From Acorus gramineus (lineage: Eukaryota > Streptophyta > Magnoliopsida > Acorales > Acoraceae), in the NCBI GenBank assembly GCA_030737835.1, contig CM060855.1, positions 1,721,032-1,785,031 on the forward strand: a DNA stretch of 64,000 nucleotides. Reading direction: 5' to 3'. The notes below the pieces were generated by a model. The model searched no databases, had not been told where the DNA came from, and saw only the letters and a list, made by a program, of their open reading frames with translations. The position numbers and the translations under genes are program-made. Positions 1 through 12,447 of this stretch are shown here, one piece after another (the first letter of the stretch is position 1; the number at the start of each line of letters is the position of its first letter).

Positions 1-141
1 TAATTCATTGTAAAATTCTCTTAATTTATTGTTTTCGTAGAATCTATTAGAATTGGATTCTTGAATTCAACAAACCATTTTGGCCTGGACCACACAACCT
101 ATTACAACTTTTTTAGACTAAAATATTCTATATGTTGATAG

Positions 142-3100
142 GATGAATACGAGAAACTTGATCGAAAGATCGAGATTGCTAGCAAGCAATCGGTTCGATG
201 TGAATTGAACGGTGAGATTGTCGATTTCTCCACCTATCAACGCAATGATCATCCGTCGATTGTGAAGGTATGCTTTATATATTAATTAAGGTCCTTGATA
301 GAAGGATCAATTATTATGTAAACATTGTTTTTTTTGCATTGTATCAAGGTTATATTGGAGAACAGAAGAGGTTCATCAGATGGGATCCCAAGCCTTATAT
401 ATGTGACTAGAGAGAAGCGGCTGAAGTATCCGCATCACTACAAAGCAGGGGCCATGAATGTACTGGTAATGCAAACAAAATGATTCAAATTAAGTTCATC
501 ACATCATTAAATCTGAATTAGATGAGCCATAGATGTTGTTTTCACACTCTTATCATTTGGAATTGGGAAATCTTGCAAACTAAGACTCTATGAAGACATT
601 GGGAAGTCCAAGTTTTACAAATATCCAAGTGAAATATTAATTTTTTATACTCAATTAATTAAGAACAATTACTAATTAATTTATATTGTTTTAAGTTTCA
701 TCACAAAATTCAAACCCCAAAATTAGTTGGAAAAATTTCACTATCATGTTATATTAAATCACCTCTTGACAGATTAATAGATGTACCATTTCTTCATTGA
801 AGGTTAATGAATTTGTGTATTCTCTCTGCTCTTTGAACAATATTTTAAGTAGAAGAAAAATATAAAAAGCACTTGCCTAGTTAAAAAAAACATATCCGGT
901 TTCCCTGACTAATTCTTTGCATCAACTAATTATTCAGTTGACAAGTTCAAAAAAATAGCATTTTAGTCACAACTTTAACTTACCGATAAATTTTCTTTTT
1001 CACATGAATGAGCTAGCCATTGGAACAAATTTTTTTTTAAAGAAACATACTTTTGTTAGAATTATTTTTTTAAAAAAAAATGCCTTAGTTCAAAATCTAT
1101 CATTTCCAAAAGTTGTGCAAATTTGTATTATAAATCTTGTACTTTGTTTTGGGCTGTATGACAGGCAAGAGTTTCAGCAGTGATGACGAACGCGCCGTTC
1201 ATGTTAAATGTGGATTGTGACATGTTTGCAAACAATGCAGAGGTCATCATTCATGCAATGTGCCTCTTCTTAGGACTTGATGATGAAGTTCAGAGTGGAT
1301 ACGTTCAATGCCCTCAACATTTCTATGGAGCTCTCAAGGATGATCCCTTTGGCAACCAGCTGGTGATCATGCAACAAGTGAGTTTGTCTTCTTTTTTATA
1401 TATATACTAGTTGGATGGTAGGCATATCCGCATGTATTTTATACTCAGTATAAATTGAATTATATAAATTATTTTATATTATAATTGAAAAATAAACAAG
1501 AGTCCATATTATTATAAGCAATTCTTTTAAAACAAAAATAATGTTTGATAACTAGGATTCTATTATGTATATTTTATATTTTTTAAATAAAAAATATATT
1601 ATTTTATTTCAGCATATACTTATTTTTTATATAGCAGTTCCTTTTACAACTCAAAATACACCTTCATATACATCTTTAATCATTTAATAATTATCTAACG
1701 ATGTATATATACCTCCGTAGGTGAGATATATATTTTGTTAATTTTTTTAACATTTACTAAAAATGAGCACGTTAAATTTGAAATGGTGCAATATTTACTA
1801 TTTATAAAAATTAAAACATGTGATAACTGTATTTGGGGTTGTATTTGGGACTGTACCTAACATTAAGTGAAGATTTATTCAAAGTTATATTGAAAATAAA
1901 ACAAAAAAAAACATTTATTCATTCTCTTTTAGGGACATTAATTTTTGAAAAGTTTTTGACTCAATCATTTTTACCAACTAAAACTAAGATCACAAAAAAA
2001 AATTCACCATTATCTTTGATAAGTATGCACAGTCAACCACATAATTCAATTTTCAACCACCACCCATTAAAAAAATCGATTATCAAACCCCATAAAAATA
2101 ATCTAATCAATAAAAAAACTGTCTTGAAAAAAACTAAAAATATATCTATTTTCACATATAAAGAAAAAAATGATACATATTAATCCAAAATCAATTAAAA
2201 AAGAAGAAAATAGAAAAAAATTTAAATTAAAAAACAAGACATCCATCAATAATTTTATGGGATCAAACGAGTCCAAATCCATCTGTAATTTTTGTATTTA
2301 TCAATGTGACTAAAATATTTATATTTTATAATTTTATAGATATCTTAATGGTCTGAAAAATCATCCAATAAAATTTGAAGTCCGGGAAGTCATGTTTTGA
2401 GATTAGGGATCTACTTATAAATATCGAAATCTCAATTAGGGACCTATTTGTAACACATGTAGGATTTTGTTGTGAAACTGGTAGAACCTAGGGGTTGATA
2501 TGCAGAAAGCCCACAAAAAGACAAAAGTAGCCGTTTTTCGTCAGGGACCTGGTTATAAATATCAGGGACTTGTTTATAACACATATAGGGGTTGTTTTGT
2601 AAAAATTGTATAACCGGCAGGTCTATCTGAAAAATACCCCTAGTGCAATTACTAAAATACCCCCCGGTACGCTCATTGAAAAAATTAAAACATGTGATAA
2701 CTGCATTTGGGATTATATTTGGGACTGTACCTAATATTAAGTGAAGATCCACTCAAAGTTATATTGAAAATAAAACAAAAAAATATTTATTCCTTCTCTT
2801 TTAAGGACATTAATTTTTGAAAAGTTTTTAGCTTAATCACTTTTACTAACTAAAACTAAGACCACAAAAAAATCCACTATTATTTTTTATGAGTATGTAC
2901 AGTCAACCACATAATCCAAATGTTGACCACCACCCATTAAAAAAACTGATTACCAAACCCCTTAAAAACAATTTAATCAATAAAAAAACTGCATTGAAAA
3001 AAACTAAAAATATATCTATTTTTACATATAAAGAAAAAAATGGTACATATTGATCCAAAATCAATAATAATAAAAAATAAGAACAAATTTTAAATTCAAA

Positions 3101-6100
3101 AGCAAAACATCTATCAATAATTTTATGAGATCAAATGAGCTCAAATTCATCTGTAATTTTTGTATTTATTAATGTGACTAAAACATTTATATTTTATAAT
3201 TTTATTGATATCTTAATGATCTGAAAAATTATCTAATGAAATTTGAAGTCCGGGAGTCGTGTTTTGAGATTAGGAACCTGCTTATAAATATTGAAATCTC
3301 AATTAGGGACCTGTTTGTAACACATGTAGGGTTTTGTTGTAAAATTGATAGAACCTGGGGGTTGATATGCAGAAAGCCCACAAAAAGACAAAAGTAGCCG
3401 TTTTCCGTCAGGGACCTGGTTATAAATATCAGAGACTTTTTATAACACAAATAGGGGTTGTTGTGTAAAACTACAAATCTGGGGGCCTATCTGAACAATG
3501 CTCTCGATGAAATCACGAAAATACTCCCGGTACGCCCATCCGCTCCCGCTTTATAGAAGAGTATGGACAAAAAAAAAATGATTAATAAGTTGGGTTCTAT
3601 TATGCCTATTTTATATTTTTATAATAAAAAATATATTATTGTATTTCAGCATATATTTATTTTTCATATAACAGTTTTATTTACAACTCAAAATACACTC
3701 TCATATACACCTTTAGTCATTTAATAGTTATCTTACGATGTATATACCTCCATAGTTGAAATATATACATTGTTAATTTTTTGGATATACGCACACTCGT
3801 CCGTTATTGAATTACATAAGCTATTTTATATTATAATTGGAAGATAAACAAAAGTCTATATTATTATAAATAATTCTTCAAAAACAAAAACAATGTTTGA
3901 TAACTGGGGTTCTATTGTGTATATTTTATATTTTGAAATAAAAATATATTATTGTATTTCAGTATATAATTATTTTTTATATAATAGTTCTTTTTACAAC
4001 TTGAAAACCTTTAAATACATTTTTAGTCATTTAATAATCATCTTACGATATATATAACTCCGTATGTGAGATATAGACCTTGTTAATTTTTTTTTAACAT
4101 TTACTAAGATTGAGTATATTAAATTCAAAATAGTGTAATGTTTACTATTTTTAAAAAATTAAAACATATACATGATAAATGCATTTGGGGTTGTATTTAG
4201 GACTGTACCAAATATTAAGTGAATATCCACTCCAAGTTATATTAAAAATAAAACAAAAAAACATTTATTCCTTCTCTTTTAAGAACACTAATTTTTTGGA
4301 AAGTTCTAGACTCAACTATTTTTAACAACTACTACCTATTAAAAAAATAGATTACCGAACCCCCTAAAAACAATCTAATCAATAAAAAAACACTGCGCTA
4401 AAAAAATAAAAAAAAGTATTTATTTTTACATTTGAAGAAAAATTGATACATATAGATCCAAAATCAATAAAAAAGAAATAAAATAAATTTTAAATTTAAA
4501 AGTAAGACAATAGTAAATAATTATATAGTCTCAAATGCGTTCGATTACATTTGTAATTTTTTTATTTATTGATATGATTAAAATAATTATATTTTATAAT
4601 TTTATGGGTATCTTAATGATCTGAAAAATCACTTGATAGATCAAGTTTCATGAAATTTGAAATGAGAAGTCATGTTTTGGGTTTAGGGACCTGTTTATAA
4701 ATCTTCGAATCGGATAAAGGACCTATTTGTAACACAGATAGGGTCTAGTTGTGAAGCTGGTAGAACCTAAGGTTGGATCTGCAGAAAGCCCAGGAAAGGA
4801 CAAAACCAGCCGTTTTTCCCAGGGACCTGTCTGTACATCTGAGGGACTTGTTTGTGAAAATGGTAGAACCTAAGGTTGGATCTGCAGAAAGCCCAGCAAA
4901 GGACAAAACCAGCCGTTTTTTCTCAGGGACCTGTCTGTAAGTATGAGGGACTTATTCATAGCACATGCAGGAGTCTTTTTGTGAAACTTATAGAACCGGG
5001 GGATCTATCTGAAACATGTCCAGCTCATTTGTGTGTCTAGTTAAGGTGTTCCGCACTAATCTTTTTGTTAAAGCGTATATCTGGGCGAAATCGCTCGCGC
5101 AGAAGAGTACACGTATATAAAAAGATCTAAATATCATATTATGATAGAATGTTTTTTGTTTTCTTTCTTTTTCTATTTATTTCTTCAATAAAAAAAATTT
5201 AATTATTCAAAAAACACACTAGAAAAAAAATGCATATGTAAGAAATAAGATACCCTATGATTCCATCTCACTAACATTAATGGGCTGGCGTGGCAAATGG
5301 ATAAGTGATGGGATAAAAGGTAATTACAGGGATAAGTGAGTGAGATGGCAGTTTATCTTTATTTGGTATAAAAAATAATTAGAATAAACTGGAGATAATT
5401 ATCCCAATTTTGAAATGAAAATGATGATATTTTGTTTCATCTAAGGATGGGATAGCATTTATCATCACTTTTTACTCCAATTTTAACAAATATGAATATG
5501 AATAAAATTAATGGACTTTTTTTATCCCCTAAAATTATAACAATATATCTACAAAACCTTAACCCCTTATTAAACTAGCCCAATAGGATTTGGATTAAAT
5601 TTTAGTAGTGTTCATTTTCTTTTTTGTATTTTAAGGTAAAATGAGATTTCTCAATTTCTATTTAGGGTTTGGAAGTTTTTGATTAAAATTTTATCATTGT
5701 GTGCTAAGACTCTTAGCCTCCTTTTGGATAAAGAATTAAGTTATTATGAGATTTATAACTATTTTGATATGAATAAGGACAAAACAATTTTTTGTTTGAC
5801 CGTATTTTGAATTATTTTCATTGAAAAACATAATAATAAAGTTTTATTTTATGTAAACAACTATTTATATAAAAGGTAAAAAAATGATGACAGTTGATTT
5901 ATAAGATGTGATGACATATAGTTGATTTGACAGTGAACACATATATTCTATTGGGTTGAATAACCTCAAATAACTTAATTTCAGGATTTGGCTGGAATCC
6001 ATGTACTGCTTTATACCATTTAATTCAAGCATGTAGATTCTCATTTATTCCAGCCTTTCAAACACCTATTTTAAGACTATTTTGACTAATTTTAACTTAT

Positions 6101-9100
6101 TCTAGCTCTATTCTCAAACCAAACATGGGCTTAGAAATTAATATCAAGTAACATGAAACTTTTAGTAAAATTTTAGCTTAACGTACATTATTGAAATTTA
6201 ATTATGATCGAAATGTCATAATTTTCTTATTATTACCTGATCAATAAAGTCCTAAACACAAGATACCTTTGTCACGATCAATGGCTCCATGATTTTTAAT
6301 TTACACCAGGGAGAGTTCTCTCATTGGAATTACATAGGGATTGCTATTTAAAAAATATTTGGATAATTAGGTATTTTAATATTTTGCCTAGGAAATCAAT
6401 TTAAATTTCAAGTGGGAAACCATGTACTTCACTCTTTTTTTTTTTAGGAAAATGTTTTTTATTTTATTTTATTCATTTCTATTTAAATATTTTACTATGA
6501 GTATGAGTAAGACTTGAATCTAAGACTGTTTGGTGTGGAGAGAACACATCTTAATAGGTGTTAACTTATACACCTCTGACTCTTGCAGTTGGAGTTATCA
6601 AAAGATTTATAAATAAATATAAAAAAAAATTATTGTACAAGATCTACTATTTTTTGTGATCACATGCATGGCACACACTTCACATTTATGTGTAATCTAT
6701 GCTGAGGAAATGGCAAAAATGACCAAATTATTTAAAAGGGCCTTTCAAGGAAAAATAATTTTCATCATTTAAAATTTAAAAGCACCTCTTTTTTTTTTTT
6801 TTTCTTTCTTTTTTGTCTTTGTCAAGTGCTTAGGATATGGATTTGGAGGGATACAAGGCCCCCTGTATGGTGGAACAGGGTGCTTTCATCAAAGAAAAAT
6901 TATATATGGAACACCCCCACCCTCCGACAAGCAAACCAATGCAATGAATGCATTGAATGGTAATACTAGTATTTCTTATTTTAATTTAATTTAATTTTTT
7001 CTTATTGAATGCCTGATTTAAGAAATTAAATGATAAATTTTCATCCTTAACATTGCATCTTCAATTGGAAAGACAAGGAGTTACAGAGGAAATTTGGGTA
7101 TTCAAGTGAAATGTTGGAGTCTGTCTCGCGTACGATCTCCGGTGAGCCAGAAAAGAATGCGAGTTGCGGTGGTTTATCGGAGGCGGTGGAGGCGGCGGTT
7201 CGAGTGGCGGACTGCAGCTATGAATCCAACACTTCTTGGGGAGAGGAGGTGAGTGATAGCTATAGCATGTCTGTCAAGGAAAATATGGCAAATATTTTAT
7301 ATGATAAGGTTCCGTTTGGAACTGATTCTTAAAAAATTGATTGATTTTAATAATCAATTGACAATTGTAATCTTTAAGTTCATTTTCTTGGTTTTCAAAA
7401 AGAAAAAGAAAAAAAGAAAAGGAGTTTGAAGCAGTCTTACACTTGACCCATTTTATAGTTTCATTTATAATTTCATATACCTCGTTAGCCACATGTAACG
7501 AGCTTTTACAGGAAGCTGCCTCTCCACAATTTTTGAAAAACATAAGATTTGAGTTTTTTTTTTTACATAAATATGTCTGCAAACTCCAATTTTCTGTTTG
7601 GAAACGGATTTGAGAAAAGTAGCTTCAAACAAACCAAAAGATGTCCAAACTTGTTTTCAAACGGGGCCCGAGTCTAACATTCTTCTATCAGATAATGTTG
7701 CATCCAATCCATTTTTCAGTTCTAAATTGAGTCTACAAGTATTTAAATTTTTTAAAAATAGTATATATCATCTAATGATGTACATGTTTTTATAAAAAAA
7801 AAATGAAGCATATACTCTAATGAATTGCATAGATACATTTATAGAAAATATGAATTTTTTTTTACCGAAGCATATACCTTGATAAACTGAGCATATGCTC
7901 TAATAATTTTCTATCAACGCATATAAAAATGAAATTGGGGTTGGAATAAAAATTGTGTGTAACAGAACTCTTTCCTTTTTTTATGGGCGCTGTTACACTC
8001 ACTTTTTTTACAGTTCAAATTATAGTCCTATATACTTCGTTACAAATTCAATCATTAAATTTTTTCTTTAGATGATTATTACTATTTTTTAAAAATTAAA
8101 AATACGTGTAGTCTGAGTTTTTGTTGGTAAAAATGACTGAATCTAACATTTTCCCTTCTTATGTCTAGATGGGCTGGATATACGGATCAACAACAGAAGA
8201 TGTGCTAACCGGGCTGAGGATCCAGTCCATGGGCTGGAAGTCGGTCTACCTAACTCCGGACCGGTCCGCATTCCTTGGCAACGCCCCGCAAGGAGGCCCG
8301 GCAAGCTTGAAGCAGCTTAAGAGGTGGGCCACGGGCCTGCTCGAGGTCCTCATCGGAAAGGGCAGCCCACTAATCGCTGTAGCCACAAAAAGGCTCATGG
8401 TTCGTCAGTGCCTCGCCTATCTCACTATCAATGTATGGGCCTTACGATCCGTTCCGGAGCTTCTCTACTCCTTACTTCCCCCTTATTGCATCCTCACGAA
8501 CTCATTCTTCCTTCCCAAGGTGAGACTGTCACAAACAACTTCCATCAATACATGAAATTTTTAATAGAATATATATTATAGTATGTTAGTATATACTCTA
8601 TACATTCAATTCGCTTGAGCATTTACTTTAAAAAAGTTTAAACGTGTTAAGACTATACAAATGATTGTTCGAAATGACTAAAGGACCGTTTGAAACCTAG
8701 TTTGAACGTGCTTTTGTTTTGGCAGAGATTGAAATGCGCAAATGTGTTTTCAAATGGTTCTAAATTGGTTGAGAGAGTATACAATTTTGGTTGTGTATTT
8801 TTCATAATTAGATTGAAGTGCAAGATTATTTTAAGACATATTTATATAGCATAAGATCATGAGTTTAAATTTGTTTTCCCCAACATTTTTTTATTATTTT
8901 TTTATACTTCCTTGACTAGTCAACATTGGGACTCAGTTATGACCTTTTTTTTTTTTTTTTTGCTTTCTAGCCTAGCCAACATTTAGACCAGCCTCAGCTC
9001 GAAGACATCTTGATTTAAGGGTGCGTTTGGTTGCGCGATTGCAAAACTGATTCTGCAGGAATCTGGGTTTTAAAACTGATTCTGCAGGAAGCTCACTTTC

Positions 9101-9994
9101 TCAGTTTTTTGAAATTGCAGCTTTTGGATACTATTTGATTGAAATCTGTATGCAGGAAGCTGCTACAGTAAAAATATTTAGTTGCACGATTGCAAACACA
9201 GTTTCCTACAATCGCAAACACTGTGCAATCGCGCAACTAAACGCACCCTAAGACAGGGAAGGTGAAAAAACTTATTAGTTATCAAATTTATTTAAGCTTT
9301 TAGTATAGAAAATATGCTTTTAAAAAAGTGAATAAAATGTATTTTTTAGGAATCAAGTTTTATTAAGCTATTTATTTTAAAATCATACTTTTCAAGTGTG
9401 TTTCCAAACGGACTCTAGTGTAACATTTTCTAGTGTTCATAGCAGGTTGGGGAAGCCTCGATGATAATCTCGGTGACATTGTTTGCCATCTACAACATAC
9501 ACACCCTAACGGAGTACTTCGCTTGTGGCCTCTCGATGCGTACATGGTGGAACAACATGAGAATGCAGAGGATAACCTCGGCGAGTGCATGGCTCTTAGG
9601 GCTATTGAGTGTGGTGCTTAAGCTCATGGGCCTGTCCGAGACTGTCTTTGAGGTAACCCGTAAGGACCAGAGCTCATCCGAGGATGAGACGGATGAGGAC
9701 CCCGGGAGGTTCACCTTTGACGACTCCTCGATGTTCGTGCCAGGCACGGCCCTAGTCATTGTACACGGGATGGGCCTACTAGTGGGGTTGTTGGGGTTAC
9801 AACGGCCCGGTGGCGGTGGAGGGAATGGGCCGGGCCTCGGGGAGTTTGTTTGTTCGTTTTGGGTGTTGCTTAGTTTCTTGCCATTTGTGAAGGGGTTTTT
9901 TAGGAAAGGAAAGTATGGGATCCCCTGGCATACCATTGGCAAAGCAGCTGCTCTGGGCTCTTTGTTCTTGATTTTATGTGGTTGGAAGTCTTAG
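142..9994 (+). CDS. CSLB/CSLH: Cellulose synthase-like protein, CSLB/CSLH clade (3' seven exons, 5' end outside window)
   Basis: A family-2 glycosyltransferase of the cellulose synthase-like B/H clade, a multi-pass endomembrane enzyme believed to make a wall polysaccharide; the product of this clade is not settled. Seven exons join in frame through GT-AG introns: 142-267, 349-465, 1165-1377, 6827-6959, 7073-7248, 8169-8519 and 9446-9994 (TAG). All junctions are phase 0 except exon 4/5 (phase 1). They encode 554 residues against about 750 for the family, so roughly 200 N-terminal residues lie upstream. Visible are the DxD substrate motif in NVDCDMFANN (exon 3), the catalytic TED in GSTTEDVLTG and the QxxRW motif as QLKRW (exon 6), and hydrophobic C-terminal helices in exons 6-7. 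The last exon has an acidic stretch followed by a glycine-rich linker between helices. No frameshift or internal stop is seen, so it may be functional. Assignment to B/H rather than E or G rests on the residues around DCD; B versus H cannot be decided here. Confidence 0.93.
1408..5035 (+). repeat. Degenerate repeat array filling CSL intron 3
   Basis: Two diverged units alternate. Unit B (about 870 bp, starting TTAAAACATRTGATAACTG or similar) occurs at 1811-2680, 2685-3560 and 4159-5035. Unit A (about 380 bp, with CAACTCAAAATACAC in its middle) occurs at 1408-1810, in part at 3585-3780, and again at 3781-4158. Order is A-B-B-A(part)-A-B. B units contain repeated GGGACCTG(T/G)TT phrases, and the third B has an internal duplication near 4740-4960. 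No coding sequence. This accounts for most of the 5.45-kb intron. Confidence 0.8.
5036..5712. other. CSL intron 3, no recognised feature
   Basis: AT-rich intron sequence between the repeat array and a MITE. The stretch near 5270-5480 has a loosely palindromic look (GGGATAA and TTATCCC phrases) and may be another old MITE, but no clean ends were found. Confidence 0.5.
5716..6130 (+). mobile_element. PIF/Harbinger-like MITE, family M1, in CSL intron 3
   Basis: A 415-bp element with imperfect terminal inverted repeats (GCCTCCTTTTGG at the left, CCAAACATGGGC at the right) flanked by the 3-bp duplication TTA (5713-5715 and 6131-6133). Its interior shares CATAATAATAA and GATGTGATGACA phrases with copies at 45685-46126 and 60294-60731 and with a reversed copy near 50850-51200. 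No coding capacity; it would need a transposase from elsewhere. Confidence 0.75.
6134..6826. other. End of CSL intron 3
   Basis: AT-rich intron DNA without a recognised element. It ends in a long T-rich tract (about 6788-6820) and the AG acceptor at 6825-6826, a normal strong plant 3' splice site. Confidence 0.6.
7249..8168. other. CSL intron 5, with a TGTTACACTCA-type repeat at its end
   Basis: GTGAGT donor at 7249, TCTAG acceptor at 8168. From about 7988 (TGTTACACTCA) to 8153 (ending TCTAACATTTTC) lies a small element with complementary ends, related to 59868-60135 and, reversed, to 63903-64000. The part before it (7600-7950) contains phrases such as AATTGCATAGATACATTTAT that recur, reversed, at 61950-62400. 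Confidence 0.5.
8520..9015. other. First half of CSL intron 6
   Basis: GTGAGA donor at 8520 followed by AT-rich intron DNA with a T-run at 8944-8960. Nothing recognised. Confidence 0.6.
9019..9248 (+). mobile_element. Tourist-like MITE in CSL intron 6
   Basis: A 230-bp element with about 24-bp terminal inverted repeats (left GGGTGCGTTTGGTTGCGCGA, right TCGCGCAACTAAACGCACCC, one mismatch over this stretch) and the 3-bp target duplication TAA at 9016-9018 and 9249-9251. This is the signature of PIF/Harbinger-derived Tourist elements. An internal phrase, AAAACTGATTCTGCAGGAA, is repeated twice (9044-9090). A shorter-matched relative is at 39289-39514. Confidence 0.85.
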
Positions 9995-10199
9995 TGTTGA
10001 GGTGGGTTTACCAAAAATATCTTTTATTATATTAATATCTTTTATTATATTAGCCCTAAATTAGGTGCTTCTATTTGGCCCATTGGGCTGGCGTTGGGTT
10101 TGGAGCTCTGTTTTATGAGTTTTCATTAGATTTATATGGATGTAAGGAAAAAAAATGTTTGTTGTTCACTAAAAGTGATTGTTTATAATTGAAGTTATT

Positions 10200-10279
10200 G
10201 AATTGGCTCCTAATGCAAAGGTGTGTTCAAACTATTTCAATTTTACTGTCATTAGTTTGCGAACATGTACAAAATATCC

Positions 10280-10342
<63 letters not shown>

Positions 10343-10888
10343 TATATTTTATCAACTTTTGAATCAACTTTTGAGCATATCTATTTCAATCATAATATCA
10401 AAACAGATCATGTCCAAATTTGTGTACAACGGGTGAAAGAGATATAAAAAAGATAAATAAAATGCACACCTAACAAAGTCTTCAGATTGGTAAGATGTCA
10501 ACCCGAGTCTGAGCTAATGAATTGTATCCTACTTAATGATATGCATGGCATTCTCACCAACCTGAATGCGAGCGACCCCATTGGGGACAACTCCTTTGTA
10601 TTTGAAACTAACCCCTTCTCTAAGATAAGTGAGAGCCTTAAAATCTTCAGTTAGGTCTAATTGAAACAACCATGTGATTAATACCCAACATGGGGCAATT
10701 GACACCACGCAGTTGCATTTTATAATTTCTTTAATTTAATTTCATGTTATTAAACTAGATTGATCTGATAACGGAACACCTTATCAAATAGAAGATGTAA
10801 CCTTAGGATAAGAAAGATAATAACCGCCACTCCAATTGGGTCGATGCGCTCAACGTGGAGGATAAGAAGATGCTTACCACCCCTATGG
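10200..10888 (+). repeat. Downstream flank of CSL gene, duplicated at 38235-38680
   Basis: Starts GAATTGGCTCCTAATGCAAA and runs to about CTATGG at 10888. The same sequence recurs at 38235-38680 with roughly 90 percent identity by eye. The copy here has a large TA expansion and about 230 bp (10320-10540) missing from the other. Only 205 bp separate it from the CSL stop codon, so it is probably 3' flank of the gene. Confidence 0.75.
10283..10335. repeat. (TA)n microsatellite
   Basis: About 26 TA units, continuing into imperfect TATATTATAT. The duplicate at 38318-38326 has only four or five TA units, so the expansion arose after the duplication. Confidence 0.95.
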
Positions 10889-11882
10889 ATCGTCAATCAA
10901 CAAGAGGAGGTAAGAGAAGTTCTCGCCACTTTCAACTGGCTCACAAAGAGTTTACAAGAAGAAAGATAAGAGAAATAGTAGGCACTCAAGAGTAGTCACT
11001 CTTATAGGCTCACTTTTGTAGAGAAGATTTGAACTAAAATTGATTTGCATTTCTGTGGGGCTCATTTTCTGTGCCCCTATAAACGGATCTGATCCCCCGC
11101 GGCCCATGACCCAATTACGAGGGTCCATGACTCAGGTGACCTGTGACCCACTAGCCTGGCCCATCGGCCTACTCACATTCGACGACAACAACATCCCAAG
11201 TCAATATATTTTAATGAATGTTTGGCTAAGAGTCATCAATAAAGGATTTCCTAAATCTTCCCCGTATATTTGTTTAATTTGGAATTATCATTAACTGATT
11301 CCCAAATTATACTAATATATTTTGAATTCAAAATATCATCATTGACTGATCTCTGAACTCTCAGCAAAATACATATCTTTGACCAAGGAAGATAAATAAT
11401 TTATTTACAAATCCCCAAAATATATATTTGGATACTTCAGAATCGTGGATCTCATCCCATCTGTTCAATTGGAGAGAGATGAGTCATTGGTCCTAGGGCA
11501 ACTCTGAAAACACTATGAATAGGGAACTAATTATCATATGAAATCTTTTTTCCAGATGAAGCATGAATAAATTGCATATGATGAAAAGACACACACACAT
11601 GGACACCCACTTCTATACGGACTTTGACCACCTCCCATTAATTTATAATAAGATATGATATGGACATTATCCACCATGAATAAACTTTTTTTTTTCTAAC
11701 CAATCCCCAAAGTTTGATCATATATGGACATTGACCAATTTCACACATAAGATTTAGATATTCAATTTTCACAAACCTAACCATTTAAATCAACCGATAG
11801 AACAAACAAAACATGATCCACGAAGACATATTTCTCCATTCAAATTCCAAAATCCACAAAATCAAATGAAATCCTCCAAATT
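10889..11882. other. Intergenic, no recognised feature
   Basis: Unremarkable sequence with some GGCCCA/TGACCC phrases at 11090-11170. Open frames are short and show no codon structure or known motif. Confidence 0.6.
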
Positions 11883-11889
11883 TTAATTC

Positions 11890-12062
11890 ATGACAAGAGA
11901 GAGAGAGACAGAGAGAGAGATGATTGATGACTTTCTATGCGGGAGGAGGGAGGAGGAGGGGGGGACGGCATATCTGTTGCACAAGGGGGAGGAGGAGGGC
12001 GGGATGATAGATCTGATGTGGGAGAGTTCAGATGGGGCTGATCCGATCAGGAGGAGGAGATG
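11890..12062 (+). other. Purine-rich (GA/GGA) tract
   Basis: A 170-base strand-asymmetric run dominated by GAGA and GGAGGAGG, ending at the start of the CSL exon 6 copy. It is probably filler or slippage DNA at the truncation point of that copy. An open frame crosses it into the pseudo-exon, but this is a chance join. Confidence 0.6.
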
Positions 12063-12268
12063 GAAGAAGAGGTGGGCCACGGGCCTACTGGAGGTTCTCC
12101 TCGGAAAGGACAACCCATTAATTGTTGTTGCCACAAAAAGGCTCATGGTCTGTCAGTGCCTCGCCTATCTCATGATCAATGTATGGGCCTTACAATCCAT
12201 TCTGAAGCTTCTCTACTCCTTGCTCCCCCCCTTATTGAATTCTCACCAACTCAGCCTTCCTTCCCAAG
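12063..12268 (+). pseudogene. CSL exon 6 fragment (second, broken copy)
   Basis: The 3' 60 percent of CSL exon 6 (8169-8519) is present again here, with conserved RWATGLLEVL and VATKRLMV stretches, ending at the same CCCAAG/GTGAGA splice donor. The first ~48 codons are absent and replaced by the purine tract. The glutamine of QxxRW is not conserved (KKRW), and a small indel after LLYSLLPP shifts the frame. No exon 7 follows; a gypsy LTR starts at 12448. This is a remnant of a tandem or segmental duplicate of the neighbouring gene. Confidence 0.85.
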
Positions 12269-12447
12269 GTGAGAATGTTCATACTTTTTTAGAAATGTTG
12301 CACTCATATTATTTTTCATTAATAAAAAATTATATAACTCATGTAATGAGGTATGTATTTCAATAAACTAAGAAATTTATATTTCAATGAATTGAATAAT
12401 ATCATTTATAAAAAATGTGATTATTTTCTAATAACACACCACACCCC

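Noticed and set aside
1833..2183. 116-residue ORF in CSL intron 3
   Set aside because: Lys/Asn/Ile-rich frame in an AT-rich repeat unit; the other B copies do not keep it open.
10179..10447. ORFs with poly-IY
   Set aside because: Translation of the TA microsatellite.
11890..12366. 158-residue ORF joining a charged N-terminus to CSL-like sequence
   Set aside because: The first half is a purine tract and the second a truncated exon with a frameshift; the join is accidental.
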